A DNA stretch of 64,000 nucleotides, from positions 186,001 through 250,000 of the forward strand of contig NZ_FTPP01000001.1 of the NCBI RefSeq assembly GCF_900156345.1, written 5' to 3'. The stretch comes from Pontibacter indicus. Its GTDB lineage: Bacteria; Bacteroidota; Bacteroidia; Cytophagales; Hymenobacteraceae. Shown in pieces: positions 53,673-62,987 of the stretch. Every line of letters starts with the position of its first letter. Positions within the stretch are counted from its first letter, which is position 1. A model generated the notes under the pieces. That model did no database searches and had not been told where the DNA came from. It was given only the letters and a program-made list of their open reading frames with translations. A program made the translations under genes and the position numbers.

Positions 53673-55106
53673 TTAGAATTGAAAATAAATAAACTGACCT
53701 CCGTCAAATACACCGAATAGCATGATAATGATTGCCATGGCCGTATAAGATATATAGCGCACCTGCACGCTTTCATTATCCAAGAGTGTCAGGTTTGGAT
53801 AATACTCCCGTATATACTCAACAGTAAAGAGCAGCACAATGGACATAAGCGCGTACATCATATAAGACCTGCTATCGCCTAGGAAAGGAACTCCTGCTGT
53901 TGTAAATATTTTGCTAATTATTAGAAAAGCATCTGAAACATTATTTGCCCGAAATAATATCCAGGTAAAGGCAACAAGTATAATTGTGGTGATGATTTGA
54001 AAGCCTTGATATAAACTGCTATTGTTCGATAACCTCTGCCAATAGTCCTGCCGGAAAATATACTTTTTAGTAATGTTGCTAAAGATTAGGAAAAGCCCGT
54101 GTAAGGTACCCCATATAACAAATGTCCAATTAGCACCATGCCATATACCACTTACCAGGAAAGTGATCAGGAGATTTAACTGCCAGCGGTGAAAAGATAC
54201 CCGGTTTCCACCTAGTGAGATATAAACATAATCTCTAAACCACGTAGAAAGCGAGATATGCCAGCGACTCCAAAACTCAGCTATGGATTTGGAGAAATAA
54301 GGTTGATTAAAGTTCATCATCAGGTTAAAACCCATGATTCGAGCGCTGCCAATGGAAATATAAGAGTAACCAGCAAAATCTCCGTAAATTTGAACTGTGA
54401 AGAAAAGAGTGGCAATTATTAGTGAGAGACCATCGTGTTTGTCTGCATTGTTATACACTGCATCTACATAAATCGCAAGCCTGTCAGCCACCACCAGTTT
54501 CATGAAAAATCCCCAAAGCATGAGCTTTAGGCCCTGTACAACGCGTGTATAATCGAAATCAAACTTTTGGCGAAACTGTGGGAGCAGATTGGTAGCTCTC
54601 TCAATAGGTCCTGCAACAAGTTGTGGGAAATAGGAAACAAAAAGCGCATAAATACCTAAGTGCTTCTCAGGTTTTAACTCTCCACGATATACATCGATGG
54701 AATATCCCACCGCTTGAAAGGTATAGAAAGAAATACCCACAGGAAGTAGAATTTTAAGATTTGGTACCTCCCAGCGCAAGTTGAACTGTGTAAGCAACTC
54801 AAAAACCGAGGTATTGATGAAGTTGAAATATTTAAAAAAGAAAAGAATACTAAAGTTCGAAACTAGACTAAAGATCAGGTATGCTTTTTTCTTAGACTGA
54901 TCTTCCGAATTACTTATCAGCAATGCACAAACATAGGTGATAAGGGTAGAGAGAAAGAGTAATAAGGCATAAACTGGAATCCAGTTCATGTAAAAGTAGT
55001 AACTGCCAACCAATAGTAATATCCACCTATACCTATAAGGAAGCAGGAAATAGAGCACGCAGATACTAGGAAAAAACAACAAAAACAAGAAAGAGTTGAA
55101 CAGCAT
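53673..55106 (-). CDS. MBOAT family O-acyltransferase (AlgI/DltB-like)
   Basis: A 477-residue integral membrane enzyme with about eleven to twelve spans. MBOAT signatures: QLVAGPIERATNLLPQF, FFMKLVVADRLAIYVD, FWSRWHISLSTWFRDYVYIS, and the catalytic His block FLVSGIWHGANWTFVIWGTL. It passes an acyl group across the inner membrane, with the SGNH-like protein encoded 11 bp downstream as the acceptor-side partner. Its gene lies 137 bp after the four-gene GNAT array, in the same direction. The start MLFNSFLFLLFFPSICVLYF is the natural one for this family. Confidence 0.95.
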   Translation of the reverse strand: MLFNSFLFLLFFPSICVLYFLLPYRYRWILLLVGSYYFYMNWIPVYALLLFLSTLITYVCALLISNSEDQSKKKAYLIFSLVSNFSILFFFKYFNFINTSVFELLTQFNLRWEVPNLKILLPVGISFYTFQAVGYSIDVYRGELKPEKHLGIYALFVSYFPQLVAGPIERATNLLPQFRQKFDFDYTRVVQGLKLMLWGFFMKLVVADRLAIYVDAVYNNADKHDGLSLIIATLFFTVQIYGDFAGYSYISIGSARIMGFNLMMNFNQPYFSKSIAEFWSRWHISLSTWFRDYVYISLGGNRVSFHRWQLNLLITFLVSGIWHGANWTFVIWGTLHGLFLIFSNITKKYIFRQDYWQRLSNNSSLYQGFQIITTIILVAFTWILFRANNVSDAFLIISKIFTTAGVPFLGDSRSYMMYALMSIVLLFTVEYIREYYPNLTLLDNESVQVRYISYTAMAIIIMLFGVFDGGQFIYFQF

Positions 55107-55243
55107 AAAGTTGGGGAGTTAAAAGCTTAATAAAAAGTATTGTTGATACAGTTAAAATTATTTATATTTTAATACTATTTTATGCTTGGTTTATTATACG
55201 TGAACTCTTAGATGTAGTTTGTTTTACCAATATTAATTTAAAC

Positions 55244-56872
55244 TTATTTAAGTTTATAGTAGAGTATTGATTCTGTATTCATTTTAATGATGGCATCCAG
55301 AATACTATAGCGTACTCTATCAATTTGATTTGCCACACTAGGGTGCAAGTAAAGTCTATCTAAAATGAAATCTTTTGGTGGCGGACTCATTAAGATTGGA
55401 TTTTTTGTCGACGATATCCAGGCGCAAGCTAAAAGTAAGTCATTTTCAAGCCAGGTATAGCATTGTTGACCTGCTTCAAATCTTTTCATCGCATCTCCTA
55501 AAAATTCCCATCGAGTTTGTAGTGTGCCCTTTGGGTTATAGTGTAACAGGTCTGATAAACTGTTTACCTCAAAATGGACAAGATCAAGTGATGAATGGGC
55601 CTTTAGATTAATTATATTCAGAGGTTCGGCGTAATTTGAGAAGTGATTTTTTATTGATCCTAATCTATAATTGGGAATTGTATAATGCTTTAGGAGTCCA
55701 ACCTTCTGTTTATATATTTGAACGCGCTTAGTTAGATTTTTGAGAGCAAAAGCGGATACACCTATTCTCTTCAAACAGCGTTGAATAGAAGACTTAGCCT
55801 GTCTTTTAAATTTGTTCAGGAGGAGATTGGGAAGAGTATGAAAATTGACCTCATGGACTACATTATAGTCTGTTGCTATTGTTTCCTTATATCCATCAGT
55901 ACCTGGTGTTAAGTCAAATACCTCAAATTTTTCCTCAGAGAGAAAGAGCCCTAACATTAAGAAATGTAATATACCCGGTGAATACTTTGCATGTGTAGGA
56001 GAGTGCGTGTTAATACCTTGTAGGTGTAACCACTTTTTACCGAATATCCCCACATTTGAAGCAATTATAGCATCATTTAGTTTTAGGGTGGTGACATGCA
56101 ACAAATTTAGTCTAAATAGGGAAGATAGAAATTCTATTCTGGCTGTAGAGTTGATAAACAGGCAACTATCAAACATAGCACCTTTCCTGAAATCGCTTTG
56201 TATGACAAGTTCATTTAATATGGAATCGAATTCTGTAGAGTCAGTAACCTTAATGAATTGTAATTCCCCTAATCTCTTTAACCGGTTTACTTTCTCTTTT
56301 CTATTCTTTTTTTTTAATTCCTTTACTAGACTATCATAGTTAATTCTGAGTAATGGTTGCCTATGAGTTATTATTTCACAGCGGTTTTTAAAAGCAAACT
56401 TTCGCTCTATCCAATGCAAAGGTGCGCCCCTAGGTATAAACTTAAAAGGAATAGTCTTGCCAGGATATAAGTTGTTGATTTCTAAGATCGCCTGTTCTAT
56501 GAATTCGTCCTCATATATAGGATTTGTAAGCCAAACCTGATATTCTGCTAAATCAGCTCCCGCATAAACAATCTTACCTTTAGCGTCTATAGCTAAAGGC
56601 AATAATCCTGCTAGTTTGTTATTCCGAGTTTGTATGACGAGAATCGGGCTATAGGCCTTCTTAAAGAGCTTGTACCAAGTGGATATGAAATCGTAACTCT
56701 GAAAAGGCGTAGACCAAGGGCATTGCTCATACAAAGTATCCCAATCTGTTGAAAAATTAGTCTTGGTTAAATACGTGTAAACCTGCTCTCCAACAATCGT
56801 TTCTAGACCATTAGCAGCCACCTCTTTTAATGATTTTGTATACCGAAATGTGCTATAGAGAAGATTCTGCAT
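55244..56872 (-). CDS. CelD/BcsL-type GNAT protein, array copy 1
   Basis: A 542-residue cytoplasmic protein, last of four tandem paralogues. The N-terminal two thirds form a CelD/BcsL (Acetyltransf_6) GNAT unit: DTLYEQCPWSTPFQSYDFIS, AGADLAEYQVWLTNP, KEKVNRLKRLGEL, SDFRKGAMFDSC, LLHVTTLKLNDAIIASNVGI, LQGINTHSPTHAKYSPGILH and VFDLTPGTDGYKETIATDYN. The C-terminal unit (about 415-540) has LLHYNPKGTLQTRWEFLGDA, MKRFEAGQQCYTWLENDLLL, ACAW and YLHPSVANQ, a pattern shared by all four copies. Relatives in cellulose and exopolysaccharide loci are thought to acylate sugars or to transfer amino acids, but none is firmly characterised. Spacing to copy 2 is 48 bp. Confidence 0.88.
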   Translation of the reverse strand: MQNLLYSTFRYTKSLKEVAANGLETIVGEQVYTYLTKTNFSTDWDTLYEQCPWSTPFQSYDFISTWYKLFKKAYSPILVIQTRNNKLAGLLPLAIDAKGKIVYAGADLAEYQVWLTNPIYEDEFIEQAILEINNLYPGKTIPFKFIPRGAPLHWIERKFAFKNRCEIITHRQPLLRINYDSLVKELKKKNRKEKVNRLKRLGELQFIKVTDSTEFDSILNELVIQSDFRKGAMFDSCLFINSTARIEFLSSLFRLNLLHVTTLKLNDAIIASNVGIFGKKWLHLQGINTHSPTHAKYSPGILHFLMLGLFLSEEKFEVFDLTPGTDGYKETIATDYNVVHEVNFHTLPNLLLNKFKRQAKSSIQRCLKRIGVSAFALKNLTKRVQIYKQKVGLLKHYTIPNYRLGSIKNHFSNYAEPLNIINLKAHSSLDLVHFEVNSLSDLLHYNPKGTLQTRWEFLGDAMKRFEAGQQCYTWLENDLLLACAWISSTKNPILMSPPPKDFILDRLYLHPSVANQIDRVRYSILDAIIKMNTESILYYKLK

Positions 56873-56920
56873 ACAAGTTTATTCAATATTTGATAGTTGT
56901 AACACGTATTGCTAGGACAT

Positions 56921-58588
56921 CTATTGACCAATCTTAACATGTAGTGTCGCGGTTGATTTGCTTATTATCTTGCTTCGCTTAGCTACTGGAGAGGAAACGA
57001 CGGCATAGATATCTGCTTGATGATTTATTTTGCGCGCTTCCGACCTCACGCCATTTAAGAATAAGTCTAATCTTTCGTTAGCTTGCGGGTGACAATAGAT
57101 GCCATGTATAATTGCGCCGCCCTCCGGTAGTATAAAAGGACGTCTATCCTTTATAGATCTAATTGGGCCTAGAAACCAAGCACAAGCGAGAAGCTTTCCT
57201 CCTTCTACCCATGTAAAGGACTGCTCTCCTAACTCAAACCTCTTCATAGCATCCCTCAGAAACCCTTGCCGACTTATGAAGCCTTGAGTTTGATCATAAG
57301 ATAGTAAATCTAACAAGCTGCACCTTTTTATTATTGCAGTACAATCCGAATTGTCAGGTTCTTGATTTGTTTTAAAATCATATAATTGTTGCTTCCTATT
57401 ATTTAATTTGTGCATAGAATAGGGCAATATACCTTGGTTCCTAACGACTTCAAATTCTTGCTTGGCTTGTGAAAAATATGTTTTATACTGGTTAAACAGT
57501 CCTTTGAATTGTGGTTTAAGAAGCTTAAGTAAACTGTCTTGCAAAATCTCCTTAGCTACTGATCTCGATTTGTCAGACACAATCAGCTCATAAACCTGAT
57601 CATATCCGTTTGCTAGTCTCCTTTTGTAGGCCTGATTACCAGTGGTTAAGTCCAATGTATCATATCCCTCATGAGCGAGCATTTGTATAAATTTTACAAA
57701 GCAAACAAATCCTGGTGAGTGGCTGGCATAGAAAGGGGAGTGGCTGTTGAGGCCTACTCCATGTATCCAGTTGTTTTTACCTAAGGTTGCAACTAAAGAA
57801 GCAATAATTTCATCGTTTGATTTAAGCAGAGTTACGTGCAATAGATTTTGCTTAAACATCTCGATCAACAGCTGTTTTCTCAGAGGATTTTTTAAAAACG
57901 GTGTCCAATTTATGGTTGCGCCCTGACGAAAATCATACTGATAAGTAAGTACATCTAAAACATCACAAAAGTATTGAAGATCATAAATCCTCTCATAAGT
58001 TAAGTTACCAATACGTTTAAGCCGGTTGCAGCTTGCTTTGAAATCCTTTATTCTCAACAGCTTTTCAACACTTTTATCTTTTAAGACCACCAATGGGCGA
58101 GATACTTTCTTAATAGTGCAAATTTTTTTTAAATCTGAGTCATCCTCTACCCAATCTATCGGAGTATGCGGCGGTAACTGAACAAATGAAATGGTATGGC
58201 CGGGAAAAAGTAATCGTAACTTTCTAATTGATGTTTTAATAAAAAAATTGCTTTGATCCAAAGTGAGCCAAGTTTGGTAATAGGCAATGTCGCCACCGGC
58301 ACCTTTAATTTTATTGTCGCTACTACTATGCGCCAAGAAAATTAAACCTGTGAGTTCACCGCTTTGCCAATAGCAAACTATAACAGGTTGAAAGCGGCTG
58401 CTATACAACTCATACCATGTTTTTACAAATGGGAGTGATTGAAATGTTGTTGCCCAAGGACACGATTTGTACAAAGCATCCCACTTATTAATAAATGTTT
58501 GATCCTGAATAAGCCGAAATGCTTCTTCACCAGTTGCCATTTCAACTTTATCTTGCAGAGTTATCGCTGATTCAGTAATTGTTAACAT
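56921..58588 (-). CDS. CelD/BcsL-type GNAT protein, array copy 2
   Basis: A 555-residue paralogue with the same two-part build. N-terminal GNAT blocks: DALYKSCPWATTFQSLPFVK, AGGDIAYYQTWL, CNRLKRIGNL, QYDFRQGATINWTPFL, LLHVTLLKSNDEIIASLVAT, GVGLNSHSPFYASHSPGFVC and DLTTGNQAYKRRLANGYDQV. Compared with the others, LTPGxDxYKE is LTTGNQAYKR and the HLQGxNTHS block is HGVGLNSHS, so this copy is the most diverged in the candidate acceptor region. The C-terminal unit has SLLDLLSYDQTQGFISRQGF, MKRFELGEQSFTWVEGGKLL and ACAWF. Copy 3 follows 38 bp upstream in transcription order. Confidence 0.88.
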   Translation of the reverse strand: MLTITESAITLQDKVEMATGEEAFRLIQDQTFINKWDALYKSCPWATTFQSLPFVKTWYELYSSRFQPVIVCYWQSGELTGLIFLAHSSSDNKIKGAGGDIAYYQTWLTLDQSNFFIKTSIRKLRLLFPGHTISFVQLPPHTPIDWVEDDSDLKKICTIKKVSRPLVVLKDKSVEKLLRIKDFKASCNRLKRIGNLTYERIYDLQYFCDVLDVLTYQYDFRQGATINWTPFLKNPLRKQLLIEMFKQNLLHVTLLKSNDEIIASLVATLGKNNWIHGVGLNSHSPFYASHSPGFVCFVKFIQMLAHEGYDTLDLTTGNQAYKRRLANGYDQVYELIVSDKSRSVAKEILQDSLLKLLKPQFKGLFNQYKTYFSQAKQEFEVVRNQGILPYSMHKLNNRKQQLYDFKTNQEPDNSDCTAIIKRCSLLDLLSYDQTQGFISRQGFLRDAMKRFELGEQSFTWVEGGKLLACAWFLGPIRSIKDRRPFILPEGGAIIHGIYCHPQANERLDLFLNGVRSEARKINHQADIYAVVSSPVAKRSKIISKSTATLHVKIGQ

Positions 58589-58626
58589 CGGTTTGAGCTT
58601 GCATATTGTGACTAAGGATGGATTTA

Positions 58627-60294
58627 CTAAAATTTAAAGCTTTGGATATTTTCTGTCAATTCGAGAGCTTTGCATATTTGTTTTTCAGTAGCCTTGATTA
58701 CATAGGGAAGATAAGCTTTATGGTATATTGCAGCTACAGTTTCGCTTTTTGCGAGAAACTCCCGAAGATGTTCTCGTACCTCTGGATGACAATAATTTAT
58801 CTCAAAGCATGCGTACTTATGTTGGCTCTCTGTAGTATATAACCAGGCACAGCATAACAGTCGTCCCCCTTCTGCCCAGGTATAGGTGTGTTGCCCGTTT
58901 TCGAATCGACGCATAGCATCTTCCAAAAACTCCCATCTACTGACATGGGTGCCGCCTGTTTCAAAATTCAACAAGTCTTTTAAACTGTTAATGCTGATCG
59001 GAATTTTCGAAGAAAGAAGTGGTGGTATTTTATAAAGGTAATGACTAGCATCAGCTTTCTTGTAACGATAAAAGTTACCATGACTTATCGCCTTAAATTG
59101 GTGTCGCAGTGTGTATAACTTTTTTTTTAAGTTTAGTTCGACGCTCATAGGTCTATGACCTGACTTTATAAGCCGATCATATATAAGCTTTCTTGCGCGA
59201 CGTTTTAATCTGTAAGGTATATTGTCTGTGACCACAAGGCTATATACTTGATCATAAGCAGTTGCAAACCTTTCCTTATAACCATCACCACCTGGTGTCA
59301 GATCGAAAATATTGTAGCCTTCATTAGAAAGGCAACGTCCTAGCATAAAGAAATGTAACATGCCAGGGGAGTTTTTAGCATGGAATGGCGAGTGTGTATT
59401 AAGTCCCTGAAGATGAACCCAATTTTTGCCTTGTACAGCTACCATGGCCGCAATAATTTCATTGTTCAACCTCATTATCGTAACATGTAAAATCCCGTTT
59501 CTGAAAAGCTGGATAAGAAAATCTTTCTTAAAAGGGTTTTCCCGAAACTGATTCATATTAAACATTACCCCTTGTCTGAAATCATACTGCTCAGCCAAAT
59601 CATTTAGTACAGTGGTAAACTGTTCTGAATCTGTGATCTTTTCGAATACTAAGTTGCCAGTTCGTTTAAGTCGATTGTATTTTGTTTTATGCTGTCTAGT
59701 TATTTGCAGGTGTTGTGCAACAGAAGCAGACTGCAACTCAAGAAGCGGCCTTTTGAATTCCTGGATTACGCAGCAGCTCTGCCATATTTTTTCGGTTTTT
59801 GTCCAGCCAATTGGAGTTTGGGCGGGTAGGAAGCGAAATAATATATCACTTTTTGGGAAGCGCTCTTTAAGTAAAAAAAGTGCCTCTTTTATAAAGAATT
59901 CACCAACCCCTTCCTCTGCCAACCATACCTGATACTCAGCCTCATAGGCACCAGCTCCAATAATCTGGATTCTACTGAGGCCTAACTGATCAATAGAAGC
60001 TCCTGAATTTGGAAGTGCCATTGTCAGAAGACCACATAACTCACCATTGATATGGCTAGTTACAACGACTGGCAGGTATTCTTTAGCAAATACCTGATAC
60101 CATGGCATAACAAATTCTCTACTTTGAAAAGCAGTAGCCCAAGAACAGTTTCGATACAAGGAGTCCCAATTCTTTTGAAAATTATTATCTGCGTATAACT
60201 CCCAGAATTCTTTGCCAATTAATAAGCTTGTTGAGCTAATACCTGTGTCAACCCTATACTGATCCTTATGCTTGTGAATGACTAACTCTTGCAT
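58627..60294 (-). CDS. CelD/BcsL-type GNAT protein, array copy 3
   Basis: A 555-residue paralogue. N-terminal GNAT blocks: DSLYRNCSWATAFQSREFVM, GAYEAEYQVWLAEE, KYNRLKRTGNL, QYDFRQGVMFNMNQF, ILHVTIMRLNNEIIAAMVAV, HLQGLNTHSPFHAKNSPGML and FDLTPGGDGYKERFATAYDQ. The C-terminal unit (about 425-540) has SLKDLLNFETGGTHVSRWEF, EDAMRRFENGQHTYTWAEGG and LLCCAWL, then a YCHPEVREHLREFL element. Copies 3 and 4 are the closest pair by eye. It lies 30 bp downstream of copy 4, consistent with one transcript. Confidence 0.88.
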   Translation of the reverse strand: MQELVIHKHKDQYRVDTGISSTSLLIGKEFWELYADNNFQKNWDSLYRNCSWATAFQSREFVMPWYQVFAKEYLPVVVTSHINGELCGLLTMALPNSGASIDQLGLSRIQIIGAGAYEAEYQVWLAEEGVGEFFIKEALFLLKERFPKSDILFRFLPAQTPIGWTKTEKIWQSCCVIQEFKRPLLELQSASVAQHLQITRQHKTKYNRLKRTGNLVFEKITDSEQFTTVLNDLAEQYDFRQGVMFNMNQFRENPFKKDFLIQLFRNGILHVTIMRLNNEIIAAMVAVQGKNWVHLQGLNTHSPFHAKNSPGMLHFFMLGRCLSNEGYNIFDLTPGGDGYKERFATAYDQVYSLVVTDNIPYRLKRRARKLIYDRLIKSGHRPMSVELNLKKKLYTLRHQFKAISHGNFYRYKKADASHYLYKIPPLLSSKIPISINSLKDLLNFETGGTHVSRWEFLEDAMRRFENGQHTYTWAEGGRLLCCAWLYTTESQHKYACFEINYCHPEVREHLREFLAKSETVAAIYHKAYLPYVIKATEKQICKALELTENIQSFKF

Positions 60295-60324
60295 AAAATA
60301 AGTGTTTTGAGTACTCTTTTACTT

Positions 60325-62064
60325 TCAGTGTGTATTGGCTAATGAATGAGAGGATGGTACACTACCATCAGCGTTTCCAATCTTGCGAATTCTAAAACCA
60401 CTTTCTCTCAAGGCTTTCAAGAGTCTATTATCATTTATTCTGATTATTGCTTGGTTAGGGAGTTTAAGCGCTGGGGCATTTACTAGCGCGTAGGCGTTAG
60501 TAAGCAATGATGGGAGCATTCCAGTCACTGCTGGGTGACAATAGGTTACTTCCAGGAGTGGCACTTGTATATATATGCTTTGTTTATTAGACTTCTCTTT
60601 ATCTTTTTCTTTAATCCAAGTGCAAAATAGTAACTGTTTGTTCTCGGTGTAGGTATAGGCATCCTCCCCATTCTCGAAACGTGTCATAGCTTCCTCAAGG
60701 AATTCCCATTTGGTAGTTTGCGTTCCTATCTGTTCAAAGCAGAGCAGATCTTTAAGGCTATTGGTGCTCAGGTTCAACAACTCAGTTGTATAATCAGATT
60801 GGTATTGGATTTCAGATCGACCATAACCTGAATTACTGAACCATAATCGGTGATGTAAGCCCTTCAAGCGAGCATTTAATAAGTAGGCCTTCTTCGTTAG
60901 TATAAGCTCCATACTAATCGGTCGATACCCTGATTTGATTAATTGGTCATGAAGAAACTTTCGAATGCGACGCTTTAGATTATAGAAGTAACTTGAAGAG
61001 ATAAGTAACTCATACACATAATCGTGGCTCGTAGCCATGCGCTCTTTATAGGCATCACCACCCGGAGTAAGGTCAAAAATGGTGACAGAGTTCTCATTTG
61101 TCAGAAGTTGGCCCAGTAAAATGAAATGCACGAAGCCAGGTGAATGAGCAGCGTAAAAGGGGGAGTGGGTATTAATGCCTCCCAAATGTACCCAGTTTTT
61201 ATCCTGTACCCCTACTATTGATGCAATAGGTTCATTGTTAAGCGTTAGTACGGTCACATGTAATAAATTACAATCAAAGAGCTTCAATAGTAATTCAGAA
61301 GCCTGTGAATTGCCTTTGAAATGTATTTTATTAAACATCGCCCCTTGGCGGAAGTCATATTGGTCCTTAAGTTGTTGATATATAATTTTGAATTGATCAG
61401 GGTCTGAAATATGTGTAAACTTTATATCTCCCAAACGCTTTAATCGGTTTAGCTTAAGATTAAAACCTCGCTTGCGAAACAACTTTGCTGTTTCTGGTTT
61501 GTTCATTTCCATCAGTGGTCTACTGATAGTTTGTAAAACGCAAAATTTTTCCCAATTCGGGCTATAAGCCAAGTTCTTTACAGATGTTCCAGCTGGTATA
61601 AATCTGAAATATATGTCATGTTTGGGAAAGGTCTTTATTAAAATGGATAATGCTTCGTTAATGAAGTTATGCTCAAAACTTATACTGGTAAGCCAGGTTT
61701 GATATTCGGCTTCATAATTACCAGCACTTACAAGGCGAGATCTCTTATTACGTAAAGTAGATTTAGATTTACTATCTTTAAGAATGGCCATGGTTAGCAG
61801 TCCATTTAATTTGCCATTCTGTTCTCCAGTGACAATAACTGGAGTATATTCATACTCATTTAAACTATACCAAATAGAAACAAAATCGCGACTTTGAAAA
61901 GCTGTAGCCCATTTGCATTCTTCATAAAGGCGATCCCATTGAAGTTGAAAATCAGTATCCGCTAGTAATCTTTTAGCATCTTGTCCAACAGCTATGCATA
62001 CCGGCATTGCTTCACTGTTTAGATCAGCTGTTGAAATTTTTAGATTACTAGTAGACAGTTGCAT
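60325..62064 (-). CDS. CelD/BcsL-type GNAT protein, array copy 4 (first gene of the operon)
   Basis: A 579-residue paralogue and the first gene of the seven-gene minus-strand run. N-terminal GNAT blocks: DRLYEECKWATAFQSRDFVS, AGNYEAEYQTWLTS, KLNRLKRLGDI, QYDFRQGAMFNKIHF, LLHVTVLTLNNEPIASIVGV, HLGGINTHSPFYAAHSPGFV and FDLTPGGDAYKERMATSHDY. The C-terminal unit has SLKDLLCFEQIGTQTTKWEF, EEAMTRFENGEDAYTYTENK and a longer insertion of charged residues (KEKDKEKSNK) before LLEVTYCHPAVTGMLPSLL. The tail is 25 residues longer than in the other copies. No signal peptide or membrane span is visible in any copy. The upstream 920 bp spacer must carry the operon promoter. Confidence 0.88.
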   Translation of the reverse strand: MQLSTSNLKISTADLNSEAMPVCIAVGQDAKRLLADTDFQLQWDRLYEECKWATAFQSRDFVSIWYSLNEYEYTPVIVTGEQNGKLNGLLTMAILKDSKSKSTLRNKRSRLVSAGNYEAEYQTWLTSISFEHNFINEALSILIKTFPKHDIYFRFIPAGTSVKNLAYSPNWEKFCVLQTISRPLMEMNKPETAKLFRKRGFNLKLNRLKRLGDIKFTHISDPDQFKIIYQQLKDQYDFRQGAMFNKIHFKGNSQASELLLKLFDCNLLHVTVLTLNNEPIASIVGVQDKNWVHLGGINTHSPFYAAHSPGFVHFILLGQLLTNENSVTIFDLTPGGDAYKERMATSHDYVYELLISSSYFYNLKRRIRKFLHDQLIKSGYRPISMELILTKKAYLLNARLKGLHHRLWFSNSGYGRSEIQYQSDYTTELLNLSTNSLKDLLCFEQIGTQTTKWEFLEEAMTRFENGEDAYTYTENKQLLFCTWIKEKDKEKSNKQSIYIQVPLLEVTYCHPAVTGMLPSLLTNAYALVNAPALKLPNQAIIRINDNRLLKALRESGFRIRKIGNADGSVPSSHSLANTH

Positions 62065-62987
62065 AGAACTTATAGCTATAAAATTTGTTTGAGGATAAAT
62101 CAGGAAAAATAGTTAATGCTTACCTGTTAATTTGGCTATTGGAAAAACTATCATCTGTCAGATAAAGTCTGAGAAATTCCAAGGAATCAGAACTAGTATT
62201 AAGGTTGATGGAATGCTCGCAGTATAATCTTGAATTTATGACAAATTTAATATCAATGGCAGCAGTGTAGAGTAGCCCTGGCATCATGTTCCACCCATTA
62301 GCAGTATACCTCCCATAATATTTTTATTATAAACATTGAGTCATTGCTATTTGCAGAGGTGTATGATGGGCTATAATATTTATATAGTAGAAATAACCAA
62401 ACAAGTTTAACATCCCTCGAAACGCAATTATGTCTCTTATACGATATTACCGAAAAATATATTCACATAATTAAAAAAAATATTGGCATAATTAATATTG
62501 CTATATAATGGTTGCGCACAGCTGATTCAAGTCCATTAACCATCCTTGGCTAATTATTGCGATTTTCTTTAATTAATTTGTCTTCTCTATAAGCTAAACT
62601 ATTTAATAATACTGAAACCTTGAAGTTTGTAAGGTATTTTATGCTTTTACGTAGTTCTTAATGAAACTATTTTACTAATCATAATGGAGTAAATTCCTAC
62701 AATAAAATATTTTGCAAAAAGTACCAATATAGTAAATCCAATTTTTAATAAATACGTTACAAGATTACATGATATAGTTATAAAAATCTTAGGTTTAATT
62801 TTATTATTGAATAACTATTACCGCTAAGCTATAGATAGCTAGCTATATGTATAACCTATGTTGGAATTTGTATTTTTCTTAAATGATTAAATTATGCTTT
62901 AAACTTTACCTATAATGTCTTAGCAGTAATCAAGAAAGTATGGTGTAAAGATGAGCCTATCCTATAAATGCTATTATTTTAAATATT
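62065..62987. other. AT-rich divergent promoter region
   Basis: This 923 bp stretch separates the GNAT array from the sugar transferase gene, which point away from each other. It has long A/T runs and no supported gene, repeat or RNA. Promoters for both polysaccharide units must lie here; no TAnnTTTG element could be assigned with confidence. A long leader is common before polysaccharide operons. Confidence 0.6.
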
